DNA of 45,650 nt from Flavobacterium cellulosilyticum (GCF_004349355.1 NZ_SMFK01000023.1:1-45650), one strand, 5' to 3'; counted from the stretch's first letter, positions 1 through 8,275 are shown. Notes: generated from the letters alone by a model not told the origin. Translations and numbers: made by a program.

Positions 1-2
1 TA

Positions 3-263
3 CTAGAATCCTATAAACTGATCACAAGAAGCATGAGCCGTAAAGGAAATTGTTGGGACAATGCAGTGGCTGAGAGCTTTTTTAAGACTTTGAAAACGGA
101 ACAGATTTATGGCAATAAGCTTATATCTAAAGAGCAAATGGGACTCGATTTATTTGAATTTATTGAAATCTGGTACAACAGAAAAAGAAGGCATTCCGCT
201 TTAGAATATAAAACAATCGAAGAATTCTGGAAACAGCAAAATATTTTTAAAAATGTTGCTTAA
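3..263 (+). CDS. IS3-family transposase (OrfB), C-terminal part, cut by window edge
   Basis: The reading frame is open from the first bases of the window, so the gene starts outside it. The visible part is the end of the DDE integrase core of IS3/IS150-type transposases: the segment SRKGNCWDNAVAESFF holds the conserved region before the catalytic Glu, and YNRKRRHSALEYKTIEEF is the typical C-terminal block. An ATG at 33 lies within the domain and is not a real start. The stop overlaps a broken gene on the other strand (260-385), so the element's right end lies just downstream, probably within 264-300. I could not fix the terminal inverted repeat because the other end is not visible. Confidence 0.9.
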   Translation, partial: LESYKLITRSMSRKGNCWDNAVAESFFKTLKTEQIYGNKLISKEQMGLDLFEFIEIWYNRKRRHSALEYKTIEEFWKQQNIFKNVA

Positions 264-385
264 CTAATAGTGCGGTTTTTATTTGCATATCCACTATTTG
301 CTTTTTCTTTCTTTTCTAACTTATTTTGAGCATAAGATATAGTAGAGATTAATGATAATATCAAAATTTTTACAATCGATTTCAT
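260..385 (-). pseudogene. 5' stub of an exported-protein gene, cut by the IS
   Basis: Reading leftward from an ATG at 385 gives 41 codons. They begin with a good Sec signal peptide (Lys near the start, hydrophobic core ILILSLISTI, cleavage-like SYAQ) and then a short charged stretch before running into insertion-sequence DNA and stopping at 260. A signal peptide with almost no mature protein, ending at the transposase stop, is best explained as a periplasmic or secreted protein gene truncated by the IS insertion. The original function cannot be told. Alternatively it could be a genuine tiny secreted peptide, which is less likely. Confidence 0.55.
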
Positions 386-807
386 GATTTTTAAAGTTTA
401 AATTAATAATTTATTTTCACGATTCTAATTAATTGTCTAGGCCTATCAATTTCTTCCCCTAATAGTTAGTGTTGATGTTTTTGTTGACTATTTTTTCAAA
501 TAGAAACTTTAAAAGGTGTTCAGTTTTTTTTGGATTTAATGTAGGTGGCCAAAAAAGATACTTAAGAAATGAGGGGTAATTTACTTGCGATATTGTTTGT
601 AAACAGTGGAATTAACAATAAGTTATTGACACAAAGGTGGTTGAAAAGGTTGTATTTGGAAAATAAATTGTATTAAGACGCACTATCAATGTAGTAAAAT
701 GAAGACACTCTGTATCTAAATGTTTGTATTAGTATGCTGAAATAATATAAGAACTAATTTTTGAGATAAGAACAAAAAATGGTTTAGTTGTTATGTTGAA
801 TCAAATG
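386..807. other. Intergenic region, no gene seen
   Basis: This stretch of about 420 bp has stops in all frames and no recognisable RNA gene. It should contain the promoter of the truncated gene at 260-385, but I found no convincing Bacteroidota -7/-33 pair. Confidence 0.5.
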
Positions 808-1554
808 TTAAGATAATATATCTACTTTTTTAATGAAATTTTTATAATTATTACTTAAACATACTTTGTAGTTTCCCTTAAGGACAACAAGATTATCAGC
901 TAGAACAACTTCTTCTATTTTATCTTTATTAACAATGTAATTTCTATGTGTTCTAATAAATTTTCTTGAGTCGAGTAATGCAAGTATTTTATTTAAAGAA
1001 ATCAGGATTATAAATTTTTCTTTTTCAGTGATGATATTGCAATAACGATCCTCAAAGACTACGTATATTATATCTTCAAGAGAAACTTTTTTTAATGTTT
1101 TTTTCTTTTTTATAAATAGATAATCATTGCTAACTACGGTATCTTGATGTTCACTCAAGAAAACATTTGGTTGTTCGTAAAATTTTTCGACTGCCATTTC
1201 TAATGCATATAGAATTTCTAATTCATTATAAGGTTTGATCAAGAAACAAAAAGGTTTGGTTAGTTTTGCTCTTTCGAAAATATGACGTTCTTGAGAATTA
1301 GTCAAAAAAACAAATGGTTTTGAGGCTTTTGGAATAGAGTTAATTGTCTCGGCAAATGTAATTCCATCTGGTTTTTTATCCAGAAAAACATCTATAATAA
1401 TGATGTCAACTGGATTGTTGAAAAATAAAGTTAGTGCGTCCTTATAGTTTCTTGCTACACCAACAATGTTGTATTTATGAACAAGTAAAACTTTGCTTAA
1501 AGCTTCGCTTTGCTCAGGGATATCTTCTATAATCAGTATATTTATTGTGTTCAT
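808..1554 (-). CDS. LytTR-family response regulator
   Basis: This is a 248-aa two-component response regulator. The N-terminal receiver domain (about 1-120) has the acidic pair Glu10/Asp11, phospho-acceptor Asp55 in the strand DIIIIDVFLD, Thr85 and Lys107, so phosphorylation should be functional. The C-terminal part (about 145-245) is a LytTR DNA-binding domain, recognisable from FIRTHRNYIVNKDKIEEV. Its start lies one base after the stop of the histidine kinase at 1556-3289, so the two are co-transcribed and probably translationally coupled. It is expected to bind promoter DNA when phosphorylated by that kinase; the regulon cannot be read from this window. Length and domain order are normal for the family. 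Confidence 0.93.
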   Translation of the reverse strand: MNTINILIIEDIPEQSEALSKVLLVHKYNIVGVARNYKDALTLFFNNPVDIIIIDVFLDKKPDGITFAETINSIPKASKPFVFLTNSQERHIFERAKLTKPFCFLIKPYNELEILYALEMAVEKFYEQPNVFLSEHQDTVVSNDYLFIKKKKTLKKVSLEDIIYVVFEDRYCNIITEKEKFIILISLNKILALLDSRKFIRTHRNYIVNKDKIEEVVLADNLVVLKGNYKVCLSNNYKNFIKKVDILS

Positions 1555-1555
1555 T

Positions 1556-3289
1556 TTATACTACTTTTGGTATTGAAATGATTATTTTAGTTCCTGTGTT
1601 TAATTTACTTTTTATATCTAGCGTACCATTGTTTTTCTTAATCATTTGCTTGCATAATTGTATACCTAACCCAGTTCCTTTAATTTCAGAGTTCCTTGTT
1701 TTCGATACTAATTTGCTTTCTTTGAGTAACTCATCTATAGTGTTTTGATCTATTCCAATTCCAGTATCTTCTATAATGAGTTTGCAAAAATCAGAATTTG
1801 TTTCTTGTGTATAGATGCTAATTTTGCTATTCTTGTCTGAGAATTTTATTGCATTATCAAACAAATTACGCAGCACAATTTTTAATGAATCAATGTCTAC
1901 TAGTACAAAACAATTTTTAGACACGGAGTTCTTATAAATTATTTGCTTTTCAGTTAATAATGGTATGTAGTTGTATTCAATTTGTTGAACGATAGAGTAG
2001 AGATGAACTGAATCTTTATGGAAATACAATTCCTTAGTTTGTAGTAACACCCAATGCAGTATATTATCAAGTAAGTTATAAGCACCATTTGCAATGATGC
2101 TATTTTGGTGTAGCAGTTGATCCAGCTTGTTGTAATTTTTGGTTTCTAATGAATCGATTAATTTGGTATTACTTGTTTTCAAAGCATTTACAGAAGCGCG
2201 TAAATCGTGACTTACAATAGTTAACAATTGATCTTTTGTAGTATTGATTTCATCGAGTTTGTTTTTTTGATGTAAAATGAGATTAGTACTTTTTAAATGT
2301 TTGTAATACGCAAAAGCACCTCCTATTAGGATAAAAAATAAAGCTGCTGTAATGTATGAATATTCATATTCTGATTTATTTATTAATTTATTTTCTGCTT
2401 TATGTAAGTTGATTTGGTTTTGTTTGAAATCAATTTTATTTTTATTTTCAAAATCAGCTATAGACCATGCTATTTTTTGTTTGTTTGACGAGTCTTTCCA
2501 TTGCTCTGATTCTTTTATATAGGCTATAGCTTGTATGTAATTGCCTCTTTTTTCTTCTTCTTTAGCTATTGTTTGAGACGCCTCCATTTTGGTGTCAAAA
2601 CCACTTATTTTTTTCGAAAAACCGTGTGCTTTTTCGAAATAAAGTAGGGTGTCAGCATATTTGAATTGTTGTTTATATAATGAAGTAAAATCTTTGTATA
2701 AGTTTAAAAGTGTTAAAGTGTCTTTTTCTTTTTCTAGTAATTTTAGACTTTTAAAATAATATACCTGGGTTTTGTTATAATGTTTTAAATTCAAATAACA
2801 ATTTCCAATTTTATTATAAAGTATACTTGTTTTGAAGTATTTTTTGCCTGAAATAGAGAGAGATTCAGCTTTTTTGTATAATTGAATTGCTTTTTTAAAT
2901 TGTTTTAATTCGAATGCAATGTCCCCTAGTTTTAAAATGACCACGGGATATAATTTAAAGTTTTTAGAAATTTTATTAAATTCAGTTTTGCTATTTTGAA
3001 ACGATTTTTTTTCATTTAAACTGTATCCATTAAAAAAATGACAATAGTCTGTTATTTCTTTTTTATTGCTGGAACGTAATTGAATGTTGGAATACACTAA
3101 TGCAGAATCCCATTTTTTATTAATTAAATGAGAATATGCTTTGTTGAAATTAATCTCAGTTTTGTATGCGATAGATTTAAGAGTCTTATCGGCTTTTAAT
3201 TCGTCAAAAAAAGTGTTTTGAGGATAAATTAAAAACGGAAAGATTAATGCTATAAAAAGTAGAAAGATTTTATTCTTTACTATTTGCAT
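1556..3289 (-). CDS. TPR-containing sensor histidine kinase
   Basis: This 577-aa protein starts with a signal peptide (about 1-23), followed by a predicted periplasmic region rich in TPR-like helix pairs (about 45-300). One membrane helix follows (about 311-329), then a cytoplasmic kinase. The phospho-acceptor is His361 in IVSHDLRASV. The ATPase domain shows the N box (Asn479 in LFDNAIKF), G1 (DTGIGI, 508-513) and G2 (KGTGLGI, 537-543). Known kinases of this layout sense through the TPR part, but the ligand is unknown. It is the first gene of an operon with the LytTR regulator directly downstream, its obvious partner. No clear promoter motif was found upstream. Confidence 0.92.
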   Translation of the reverse strand: MQIVKNKIFLLFIALIFPFLIYPQNTFFDELKADKTLKSIAYKTEINFNKAYSHLINKKWDSALVYSNIQLRSSNKKEITDYCHFFNGYSLNEKKSFQNSKTEFNKISKNFKLYPVVILKLGDIAFELKQFKKAIQLYKKAESLSISGKKYFKTSILYNKIGNCYLNLKHYNKTQVYYFKSLKLLEKEKDTLTLLNLYKDFTSLYKQQFKYADTLLYFEKAHGFSKKISGFDTKMEASQTIAKEEEKRGNYIQAIAYIKESEQWKDSSNKQKIAWSIADFENKNKIDFKQNQINLHKAENKLINKSEYEYSYITAALFFILIGGAFAYYKHLKSTNLILHQKNKLDEINTTKDQLLTIVSHDLRASVNALKTSNTKLIDSLETKNYNKLDQLLHQNSIIANGAYNLLDNILHWVLLQTKELYFHKDSVHLYSIVQQIEYNYIPLLTEKQIIYKNSVSKNCFVLVDIDSLKIVLRNLFDNAIKFSDKNSKISIYTQETNSDFCKLIIEDTGIGIDQNTIDELLKESKLVSKTRNSEIKGTGLGIQLCKQMIKKNNGTLDIKSKLNTGTKIIISIPKVV

Positions 3290-3552
3290 GTTTTTTATAT
3301 TAAGTATTAGGTAATATTTGAATTACCATCCACAGGAATAAAAAAACATTTATAGTATAAACAATTTAACTTTATGTTTTAATTATTGCTGTTTCCGTAA
3401 CTCAATTGTTTTTGAATTTGATTTTAACATTTAATTTTTATTTTGGTTAAATGAACAATTGTCCTTAATTTAAAATCAGAGTTTTGATTTTATCTTGTTG
3501 GAAATGTGAAGATTGGGATTGTGTAAATTTAATGTAATTTTAATTAATAACG
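3290..3552. other. Intergenic region between the kinase gene and the pnp remnant
   Basis: No gene or RNA was seen. It should hold the kinase promoter, but no match to TAnnTTTG on the minus strand stood out. It ends where homology to the region downstream of pnp begins. Confidence 0.4.
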
Positions 3553-3554
3553 AA

Positions 3555-3586
3555 AAATCCCGTCTCAAAAAATTGAAACGGGATTT
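3555..3586 (-). terminator. Duplicated pnp terminator hairpin
   Basis: The arms aaatcccgt and acgggattt are joined by an A-rich loop, giving a strong stem with an A-run on the left that is a U-run in the minus-strand transcript. It is identical to the hairpin at 8349-8380 and here would terminate the cassette operon ending at 3813. Confidence 0.8.
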
Positions 3587-3629
3587 TCTATAAATTAACC
3601 TTTAGTAATCCAAGATTTGAATACTCTAA

Positions 3630-3768
3630 TTAAGACTCACGTGGAGGTCTTTGCAAAAGTGCTTTTCTTGATACTTTTTCTTTTCTTGTTTTAGGATCCA
3701 TTCCCAAGTATTTTACTTGAAATACATCACCCATATTTACAACATCAGAAACATTTTCTGTACGTTCC
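3630..3768 (-). pseudogene. pnp: Orphan 3' fragment of pnp
   Basis: On the minus strand this encodes the last 46 residues of polynucleotide phosphorylase, starting at ERTENVSDVVNMG and ending at the natural stop, identical in protein sequence to the end of the intact gene at 8424. The frame is closed by a TAA a few codons upstream, and no start codon or ribosome site precedes it, so it is not expressed as a protein. The three base differences from the intact copy are all synonymous. It is the displaced end of a pnp gene, separated from its body by the 3769-8346 insertion. Confidence 0.92.
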
Positions 3769-3812
3769 TTATATTAAAAGTAAAACGTTCAGAAAATAAT
3801 ATTTTTAATATA

Positions 3813-4313
3813 TTATTGTATCGAAACTTTAAAATGATGAAGGGTTGATATTTCTTTCAATACATTTTTCCATTTATGTTTTATTTTTTTTCCATTCCCA
3901 AATTCATCGAAAATTCCTATAAAAATTTCTATTACGCCCAAAATGTTTAATATTGCGAAAGTCCTTTGAAAAGTATCAATTTTTTTTAATTCATCTTTTT
4001 TCGATAAATCATAAAGATGGAAATAATCTAAGTCAAATAGAAAAAGTATTTCTATAAAATCTTCATAAATAATCAATTTGAATTCGTCCAAATTTAATTG
4101 ATATTTTAATTGAGGAATTAAGTTGAAGTTTTTCTGGATGAGTCGACCTGTATAATTAGGCTTTTTACTTTCAAACGTAATAATTAATCCTTCGTTACTC
4201 TCAATTTCAATCTTTGCATTTAATTTTATAGCCAAATCTTTTGCAAGTTGTTCTAAATTTGAAAGCTTCAATTTATGAGCGCCAACAATAAAAGGGTGTT
4301 TAAATTTATCCAT
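3813..4313 (-). CDS. Hypothetical cassette protein (166 aa)
   Basis: I do not recognise this family. The start chosen is the ATG at 4313, which overlaps the stop of the upstream gene as TAATG, a usual sign of translational coupling; an ATG six codons earlier is less likely. The product is Lys/Ile-rich with no signal peptide. One hydrophobic stretch near the C terminus (FAILNILGVIEIFIGIF) could be a buried helix or membrane anchor. It is the last gene of the five-gene cassette and ends 44 bp from the truncated edge of the pnp remnant. No catalytic motif is visible. Confidence 0.7.
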   Translation of the reverse strand: MDKFKHPFIVGAHKLKLSNLEQLAKDLAIKLNAKIEIESNEGLIITFESKKPNYTGRLIQKNFNLIPQLKYQLNLDEFKLIIYEDFIEILFLFDLDYFHLYDLSKKDELKKIDTFQRTFAILNILGVIEIFIGIFDEFGNGKKIKHKWKNVLKEISTLHHFKVSIQ

Positions 4314-4894
4314 TACGAAATAGGTTTCCAATCCAATTCTTTTTCAATGTAGCGCCTGTAATAGGTGTCAATTTGTGTTGGAGTTCTTCGAATATATTCC
4401 TCTGCTAAGGCTCTTTTGTGATTTTTTAGCTTTTTTAAATAGTCAACTCTTTCATTAGGAACAATTGTATCAATGACTTCGCCATCTTCATTTTTAATTT
4501 TCCAGTTTTCGCCAAGATTTGTCCAAATTACAGCATCAATATCGGTGTTGCTAATCCAATCTAAAATATTTTTTTCAAAGAATACTTTTTTTGAAAAGGT
4601 ATTCTCGGGCTTATCATAACTTCCAATTTGCTCACTGCAAGAACCTTCTCTAACTGCTAAATTTAAAACGGCTTCTTCCAGAGTTTTATAATTTGAAATT
4701 GCAAAATAGGTTTTGACTTCTTTGACTTCTTTTGCATCTTTGGTAATCACAAGGGTTAATCTTCCGTCTTTTGAAATTCTTGCAAATTCAATGGGTAGTA
4801 TAGGACCATTTTCTGACCAACCAATTTCTTTATCAAATTGTAAATCTTTGGGTTGCCATAATAGTGAACCCCAACCTAGTATTGCTATTTTCAT
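4313..4894 (-). CDS. Possible gamma-glutamylcyclotransferase-like protein (193 aa)
   Basis: The start is set at the ATG at 4894 (MKIAILGWGSLLW). The frame extends 31 codons further, but that part reads poorly and overlaps the upstream gene's coding region, while 4894 sits 5 bp after its stop. The N-terminal WGSLLW after a short beta strand, followed by PIEFARIS, resembles the substrate loop of gamma-glutamylcyclotransferase/AIG2-fold proteins, whose usual motif is YGSLxxG. I could not confirm the catalytic Glu, so enzymatic activity is uncertain. The C-terminal half is charged and unlike anything I recognise. It is the fourth gene of the cassette, coupled to the gene below. Confidence 0.6.
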   Translation of the reverse strand: MKIAILGWGSLLWQPKDLQFDKEIGWSENGPILPIEFARISKDGRLTLVITKDAKEVKEVKTYFAISNYKTLEEAVLNLAVREGSCSEQIGSYDKPENTFSKKVFFEKNILDWISNTDIDAVIWTNLGENWKIKNEDGEVIDTIVPNERVDYLKKLKNHKRALAEEYIRRTPTQIDTYYRRYIEKELDWKPIS

Positions 4895-4899
4895 TGTTA

Positions 4900-5379
4900 T
4901 TAGTTGAATAAATAAATGGAGAAACCAATTAGTGAAATTACAAATCCAATAAATACTGAATATCTCTGTCGATTGTAATAAGACCATGTCTTTTCTCCTG
5001 CAGATTTGGTTGCTTCTTTAATTTCATCGTTACTTTTACCATCGTTGATAAGTTGTGCAGTATTTCTAAAATCTTTCAATCTATTATCTGTAAAAATTGT
5101 GTAGAAAAATAATGATATTAGAATGGCGATTAGAGAAAAAGATAAAATAATATTTTCGGGACAATTTAGTTTGCCTTTGTTTGTAATTAAGAAGTTTAAT
5201 TCAAAGCCAAAAATTGCAGAACTAAACACGAAATATAAATTGGCACTAATTCCTAGTTGATTACGTTGGATGTCTCTCCAATATTTATAATTGTAAAACT
5301 CATCTTTCTTTTTACTTTTTTCGGGAATTTTTTTATCTGTTTCGATAATGATAAATTTACTTTTTACTTTTTTTGCCAT
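4900..5379 (-). CDS. Three-helix membrane protein, unknown function
   Basis: This 159-aa protein has a Lys-rich cytoplasmic N terminus (about 1-30) and an amphipathic YWRDIQRNQLG segment. Three probable membrane helices follow at about 44-65, 76-96 and 140-158, with a charged loop (98-137) between the second and third. No enzyme motif is seen. The size and layout recall small membrane proteins that act as effectors or anchors in bacterial conflict systems, but I cannot assign it to a named family. It is third in the cassette, 12 bp after the repeat protein gene and 5 bp before the cyclotransferase-like gene. Confidence 0.72.
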   Translation of the reverse strand: MAKKVKSKFIIIETDKKIPEKSKKKDEFYNYKYWRDIQRNQLGISANLYFVFSSAIFGFELNFLITNKGKLNCPENIILSFSLIAILISLFFYTIFTDNRLKDFRNTAQLINDGKSNDEIKEATKSAGEKTWSYYNRQRYSVFIGFVISLIGFSIYLFN

Positions 5380-5391
5380 AGAGATTCTAAT

Positions 5392-6888
5392 TTATACGTT
5401 TAGAGGAATCTTACCATTTTTAATATCTTCCAGTAACTTAATCACAAGTTCATCATCAATATATTGTTTTAATTCATTCCATATTGGACTAGGAGTGTCA
5501 TAATATGAACAAACTAATTTGTCCGAATGTTTGTGAAGTAATTTAACTGACCAGTTTATACCTTTATTATAAAATAAGTTTATCCAATTCCACCTTTCGG
5601 CATATTTGTCGATAAAACTTTCTGACCAAGGAAGATGTTCGTTTGATGATAAATCATAACAGTAATCATCATAGAACGATCTTTCAGTGTTTTCAATCCA
5701 TGTCCATCGTTCCTCATAAGTACTAATTATTACTTCGGTAAATGGTAAATTATTATTTCCACTTAAATTATTCCAGTCCCATCTTTCAATGTGTTTTTCA
5801 AAAAAATCTACTGACCACGGTAAGTTTTTGTTTTCACTTAGTTTACTCCAATTCCATCGATTAATGTATTTTTCAATCAATTTCTCTGATAAACGGACAT
5901 TTTTATTACTGCTTAATCCACAAATAGAATCCCCATAAAGTTCAGCTTTATATATTTCATCTTCATTAAGGATAGAGTCAAATAAAAGTTTATCATCAAA
6001 TCGTTCAATGAGTTCTTCTGTCCATTCAATGCCTTCATTATTAGAAATATTATTCCAGTTCCATAGTTCTTCATATTTCTCTAATAGTTCTAAACTCCAA
6101 GGCAATTTTTTATTTTTACTCAAATATGACCAATTCCATTTATCTTCATATTGCTCAATTAATTCTAAAGTCCAAATTAGACTTTCATTTTCGCTTAAGT
6201 ATTCCCATGAAAAGTAGTCTTTAAATAAAAACACTTCATTCCAAGTTATGAATTTATTACAACAACTTATCATACTCCAATGATGTTCGTTCCAAGTTTT
6301 TTGATATTTTTCTAATAAATTTATACTTAACGGAATATTTGAGCAAGTATAAGTACTTTCGAAATCTAATTTATCTTCATGTTTTTCAACCAATTCAAAA
6401 CTCCAAGGAAAATTATAATTAGTATTAAATGAATACCAACGCCATCTATCTGTAAATTTATCAATAAGTTCCTCGTTAAAAGGAATGTTTTCATTATAAC
6501 TTAATAAATTCCAATTCCATTTTTCAATATAAATATTTATTATTTGTGTTGACCATTCAATGTTTTTGTTGCCACTTAAATACTCCCAATTCAAACTTTC
6601 AATACTGTTAAAATCTACAATATTGGAATTTTTTAATAAATTTGTTATGTCATTATATATTGAGATTTTTTGCCAATTTAAATATTTTTCATAGGAGAGT
6701 ATTTCTAAAGTTAGCGGATAAAAGTTTGAAATTAAACCAATAAAAAACTTTGGATTCCGCTCAAAAATTTCAACGACCAATTTTTTGTTGTTTTCGGCTA
6801 TCAATTTGTTTGTAATTCCAATGCTAGAATTTACTTTTAATAGGAGGTTTTTTTGTGACAGAGCGACTACCTTATTTTCGTTTTCCAT
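5392..6888 (-). CDS. Trp-rich 25-residue repeat protein (498 aa)
   Basis: From about residue 98 to 465 the protein consists of around 13 units close to 25 residues long, with a core like NWSYLSKNKKLPWSLELLE ending in KYEDKW. Conserved positions are a Trp at the start of the unit, L-S-x-N, P-W-S, and E-x-x-x-x-W at the end. Two units carry insertions (near 300-325 and 400-420). There is no signal peptide or membrane helix. The regular alternation suggests a solenoid scaffold or binding surface. It starts 2 bp after the PLD/J-domain gene, so the two are very likely co-expressed. I do not know a characterised member of this repeat class. Confidence 0.85.
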   Translation of the reverse strand: MENENKVVALSQKNLLLKVNSSIGITNKLIAENNKKLVVEIFERNPKFFIGLISNFYPLTLEILSYEKYLNWQKISIYNDITNLLKNSNIVDFNSIESLNWEYLSGNKNIEWSTQIINIYIEKWNWNLLSYNENIPFNEELIDKFTDRWRWYSFNTNYNFPWSFELVEKHEDKLDFESTYTCSNIPLSINLLEKYQKTWNEHHWSMISCCNKFITWNEVFLFKDYFSWEYLSENESLIWTLELIEQYEDKWNWSYLSKNKKLPWSLELLEKYEELWNWNNISNNEGIEWTEELIERFDDKLLFDSILNEDEIYKAELYGDSICGLSSNKNVRLSEKLIEKYINRWNWSKLSENKNLPWSVDFFEKHIERWDWNNLSGNNNLPFTEVIISTYEERWTWIENTERSFYDDYCYDLSSNEHLPWSESFIDKYAERWNWINLFYNKGINWSVKLLHKHSDKLVCSYYDTPSPIWNELKQYIDDELVIKLLEDIKNGKIPLNV

Positions 6889-6890
6889 AA

Positions 6891-8252
6891 TTACGATTGA
6901 ATTTCTAAAGTTAAATTATTTAATTCTTCTTTTAGTTGTTCTTTGGTTATTGTAAAATAGTTGTCCCAATTGCTAATGTTATTGATGACTTCAAAAGTTT
7001 CATTGTTTTTCAATTCAATAATTTCTTGTTCAATACGTTTTAAGTTGGCTTTCAATTGCTCTAAAATTGTTTTAAGTTTTTCTTTTTCAGAAATAGTATC
7101 TGCATTAGATTGAAATAATTTGCCAGATTCCAAATCTTTTAAAATTTGATTTACGGTGTCAATATCATGTTCGTCGTATGCTTTTTTTAGATTAATAAAG
7201 ATTCGTTCGGCTTCTTCTTTTTGCTCGTCATTTACTTTATCCGGATGACAAAAAGTAGTCGCTTTTCTGAATTTTTTCTTTAAATCTAGTTTTTCTTGAT
7301 TCGTAAGTTCAAATTGTTTTTTCTGTTTTTCAATTTCAAATTGTTCTTGATAATTATTGAAATCTTCTTCCGATTCTTTTTCTTTTGGTTGATTTATAAA
7401 CTTGATTTTTCGTAATTGGAGTATTTCTAAAATTAATTTCCCCAATTCTAGCGTATGTCTGTGTTGAAAATCGGACAGCACTTTCTCTAATTCAATCTTT
7501 TCGTTATCAAAAGCATTTATTTGACTTTCTAGTATTTTTATTTCCAATTTAATTCCTGCTACTTCGGGGTCATTCCATTTAGAAAGTTGCTGATAATTGG
7601 AGATGAAAAGTTGAATTGCGGTTACTGCTTTTCCATATTCTTTACCTTCAATACTAGTTATAATAGTATTGATGTCTATATTGAATTTGTAAATAAGTAG
7701 CTTCTTTGCGAATAGTTCTAAATCATCAATATCTTCCAAAATAATAAGGTTTTTTAAAACTTCTAAACGCTTAATTATCTTGTCTAACGGAAAGTCAAAA
7801 TCTTCAATTGTTTGATTAGGAAATTGTTTTTCTACAATGCAATGAAACTCTTTAATAAATTGTTCTGCTAATGCAGTGTTATTTGAATTGATAACTATAT
7901 TCTCGTGGTTGCTTTCAGCTTTATAACTCCAATTATAGGAACCAGTAATTACGGTTGTGTGGTCAATTACGCAAAATTTATTATGCATAAGATTGGTATC
8001 GCCATCTCCAATTTTATACACTTTTCCGCTAAATTTTTCTAAAAGTTCAAAATCTATTTGTGAATTTTCATTGATTTTGTCGTTTGAAATTATGATGTAA
8101 ACTTTGCAACCATTCTTTACTTTGATTACTAATTTGTCAAAAATTAATTTATTTGTAAACCAAGCAACTGCAATATAAACGGATTGTTCTGCGGATTCTA
8201 TTTCGTTTAGTATTCTATTTGCAATGTTGCTAAAAATGGCTTCGATATACAT
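6891..8252 (-). CDS. PLD-family nuclease fused to a J domain (453 aa)
   Basis: The N-terminal domain (about 1-140) is a single phospholipase D-superfamily unit with the HKD motif HNKFCVID (His90, Lys92, Asp97), then GSYNW and an ENIV segment. Enzymes with one such motif act as dimers and are mostly nucleases or phosphodiesterases. After a charged helical linker (about 240-315, likely coiled coil), residues 320-372 form a DnaJ-like J domain with the HPD signature (336-338), expected to recruit Hsp70. The last 70 residues are again coiled-coil-like. There is no signal peptide, so it acts in the cytoplasm. It is the first gene of the cassette. Confidence 0.88.
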   Translation of the reverse strand: MYIEAIFSNIANRILNEIESAEQSVYIAVAWFTNKLIFDKLVIKVKNGCKVYIIISNDKINENSQIDFELLEKFSGKVYKIGDGDTNLMHNKFCVIDHTTVITGSYNWSYKAESNHENIVINSNNTALAEQFIKEFHCIVEKQFPNQTIEDFDFPLDKIIKRLEVLKNLIILEDIDDLELFAKKLLIYKFNIDINTIITSIEGKEYGKAVTAIQLFISNYQQLSKWNDPEVAGIKLEIKILESQINAFDNEKIELEKVLSDFQHRHTLELGKLILEILQLRKIKFINQPKEKESEEDFNNYQEQFEIEKQKKQFELTNQEKLDLKKKFRKATTFCHPDKVNDEQKEEAERIFINLKKAYDEHDIDTVNQILKDLESGKLFQSNADTISEKEKLKTILEQLKANLKRIEQEIIELKNNETFEVINNISNWDNYFTITKEQLKEELNNLTLEIQS

Positions 8253-8267
8253 TGTTTATGTTTTAAT

Positions 8268-8275
8268 CAAAAATA
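8268..8275 (-). promoter_or_regulatory. Candidate -7 element of the cassette operon
   Basis: On the minus strand this reads TATTTTTG, a full match to the Bacteroidota -7 consensus TAnnTTTG, 15 bp upstream of the PLD/J-domain start. A -33 TTG at the right distance is not evident. It lies downstream of the pnp terminator hairpin, so the cassette can be transcribed on its own. Confidence 0.4.

Larger units (their letters stand above)
3553..3768. repeat. Direct repeat copy 1: pnp 3' end plus terminator
   Basis: These 216 bp align without gaps to 8347-8562, with about 10 mismatches counted by eye. Seven fall in the roughly 77 non-coding bases and three in the 139 coding bases. Similarity begins at the A-run left of the terminator hairpin and stops abruptly at 3768, where the sequence switches to that of the cassette. 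The two copies are in the same orientation, 4,794 bp apart, and bracket the five-gene cassette. Confidence 0.93.

Noticed and set aside
4895..4987. N-terminal extension of the cyclotransferase-like protein
   Set aside because: These 31 codons overlap the upstream gene's coding region, and the ATG at 4894 opens a proper beta strand and motif right after the upstream stop.
5392..6888. Treating the Trp-repeat protein as a TPR protein
   Set aside because: The period is 25 rather than 34 residues and the TPR consensus (W-LG-Y-A-F-A-P) is not met.
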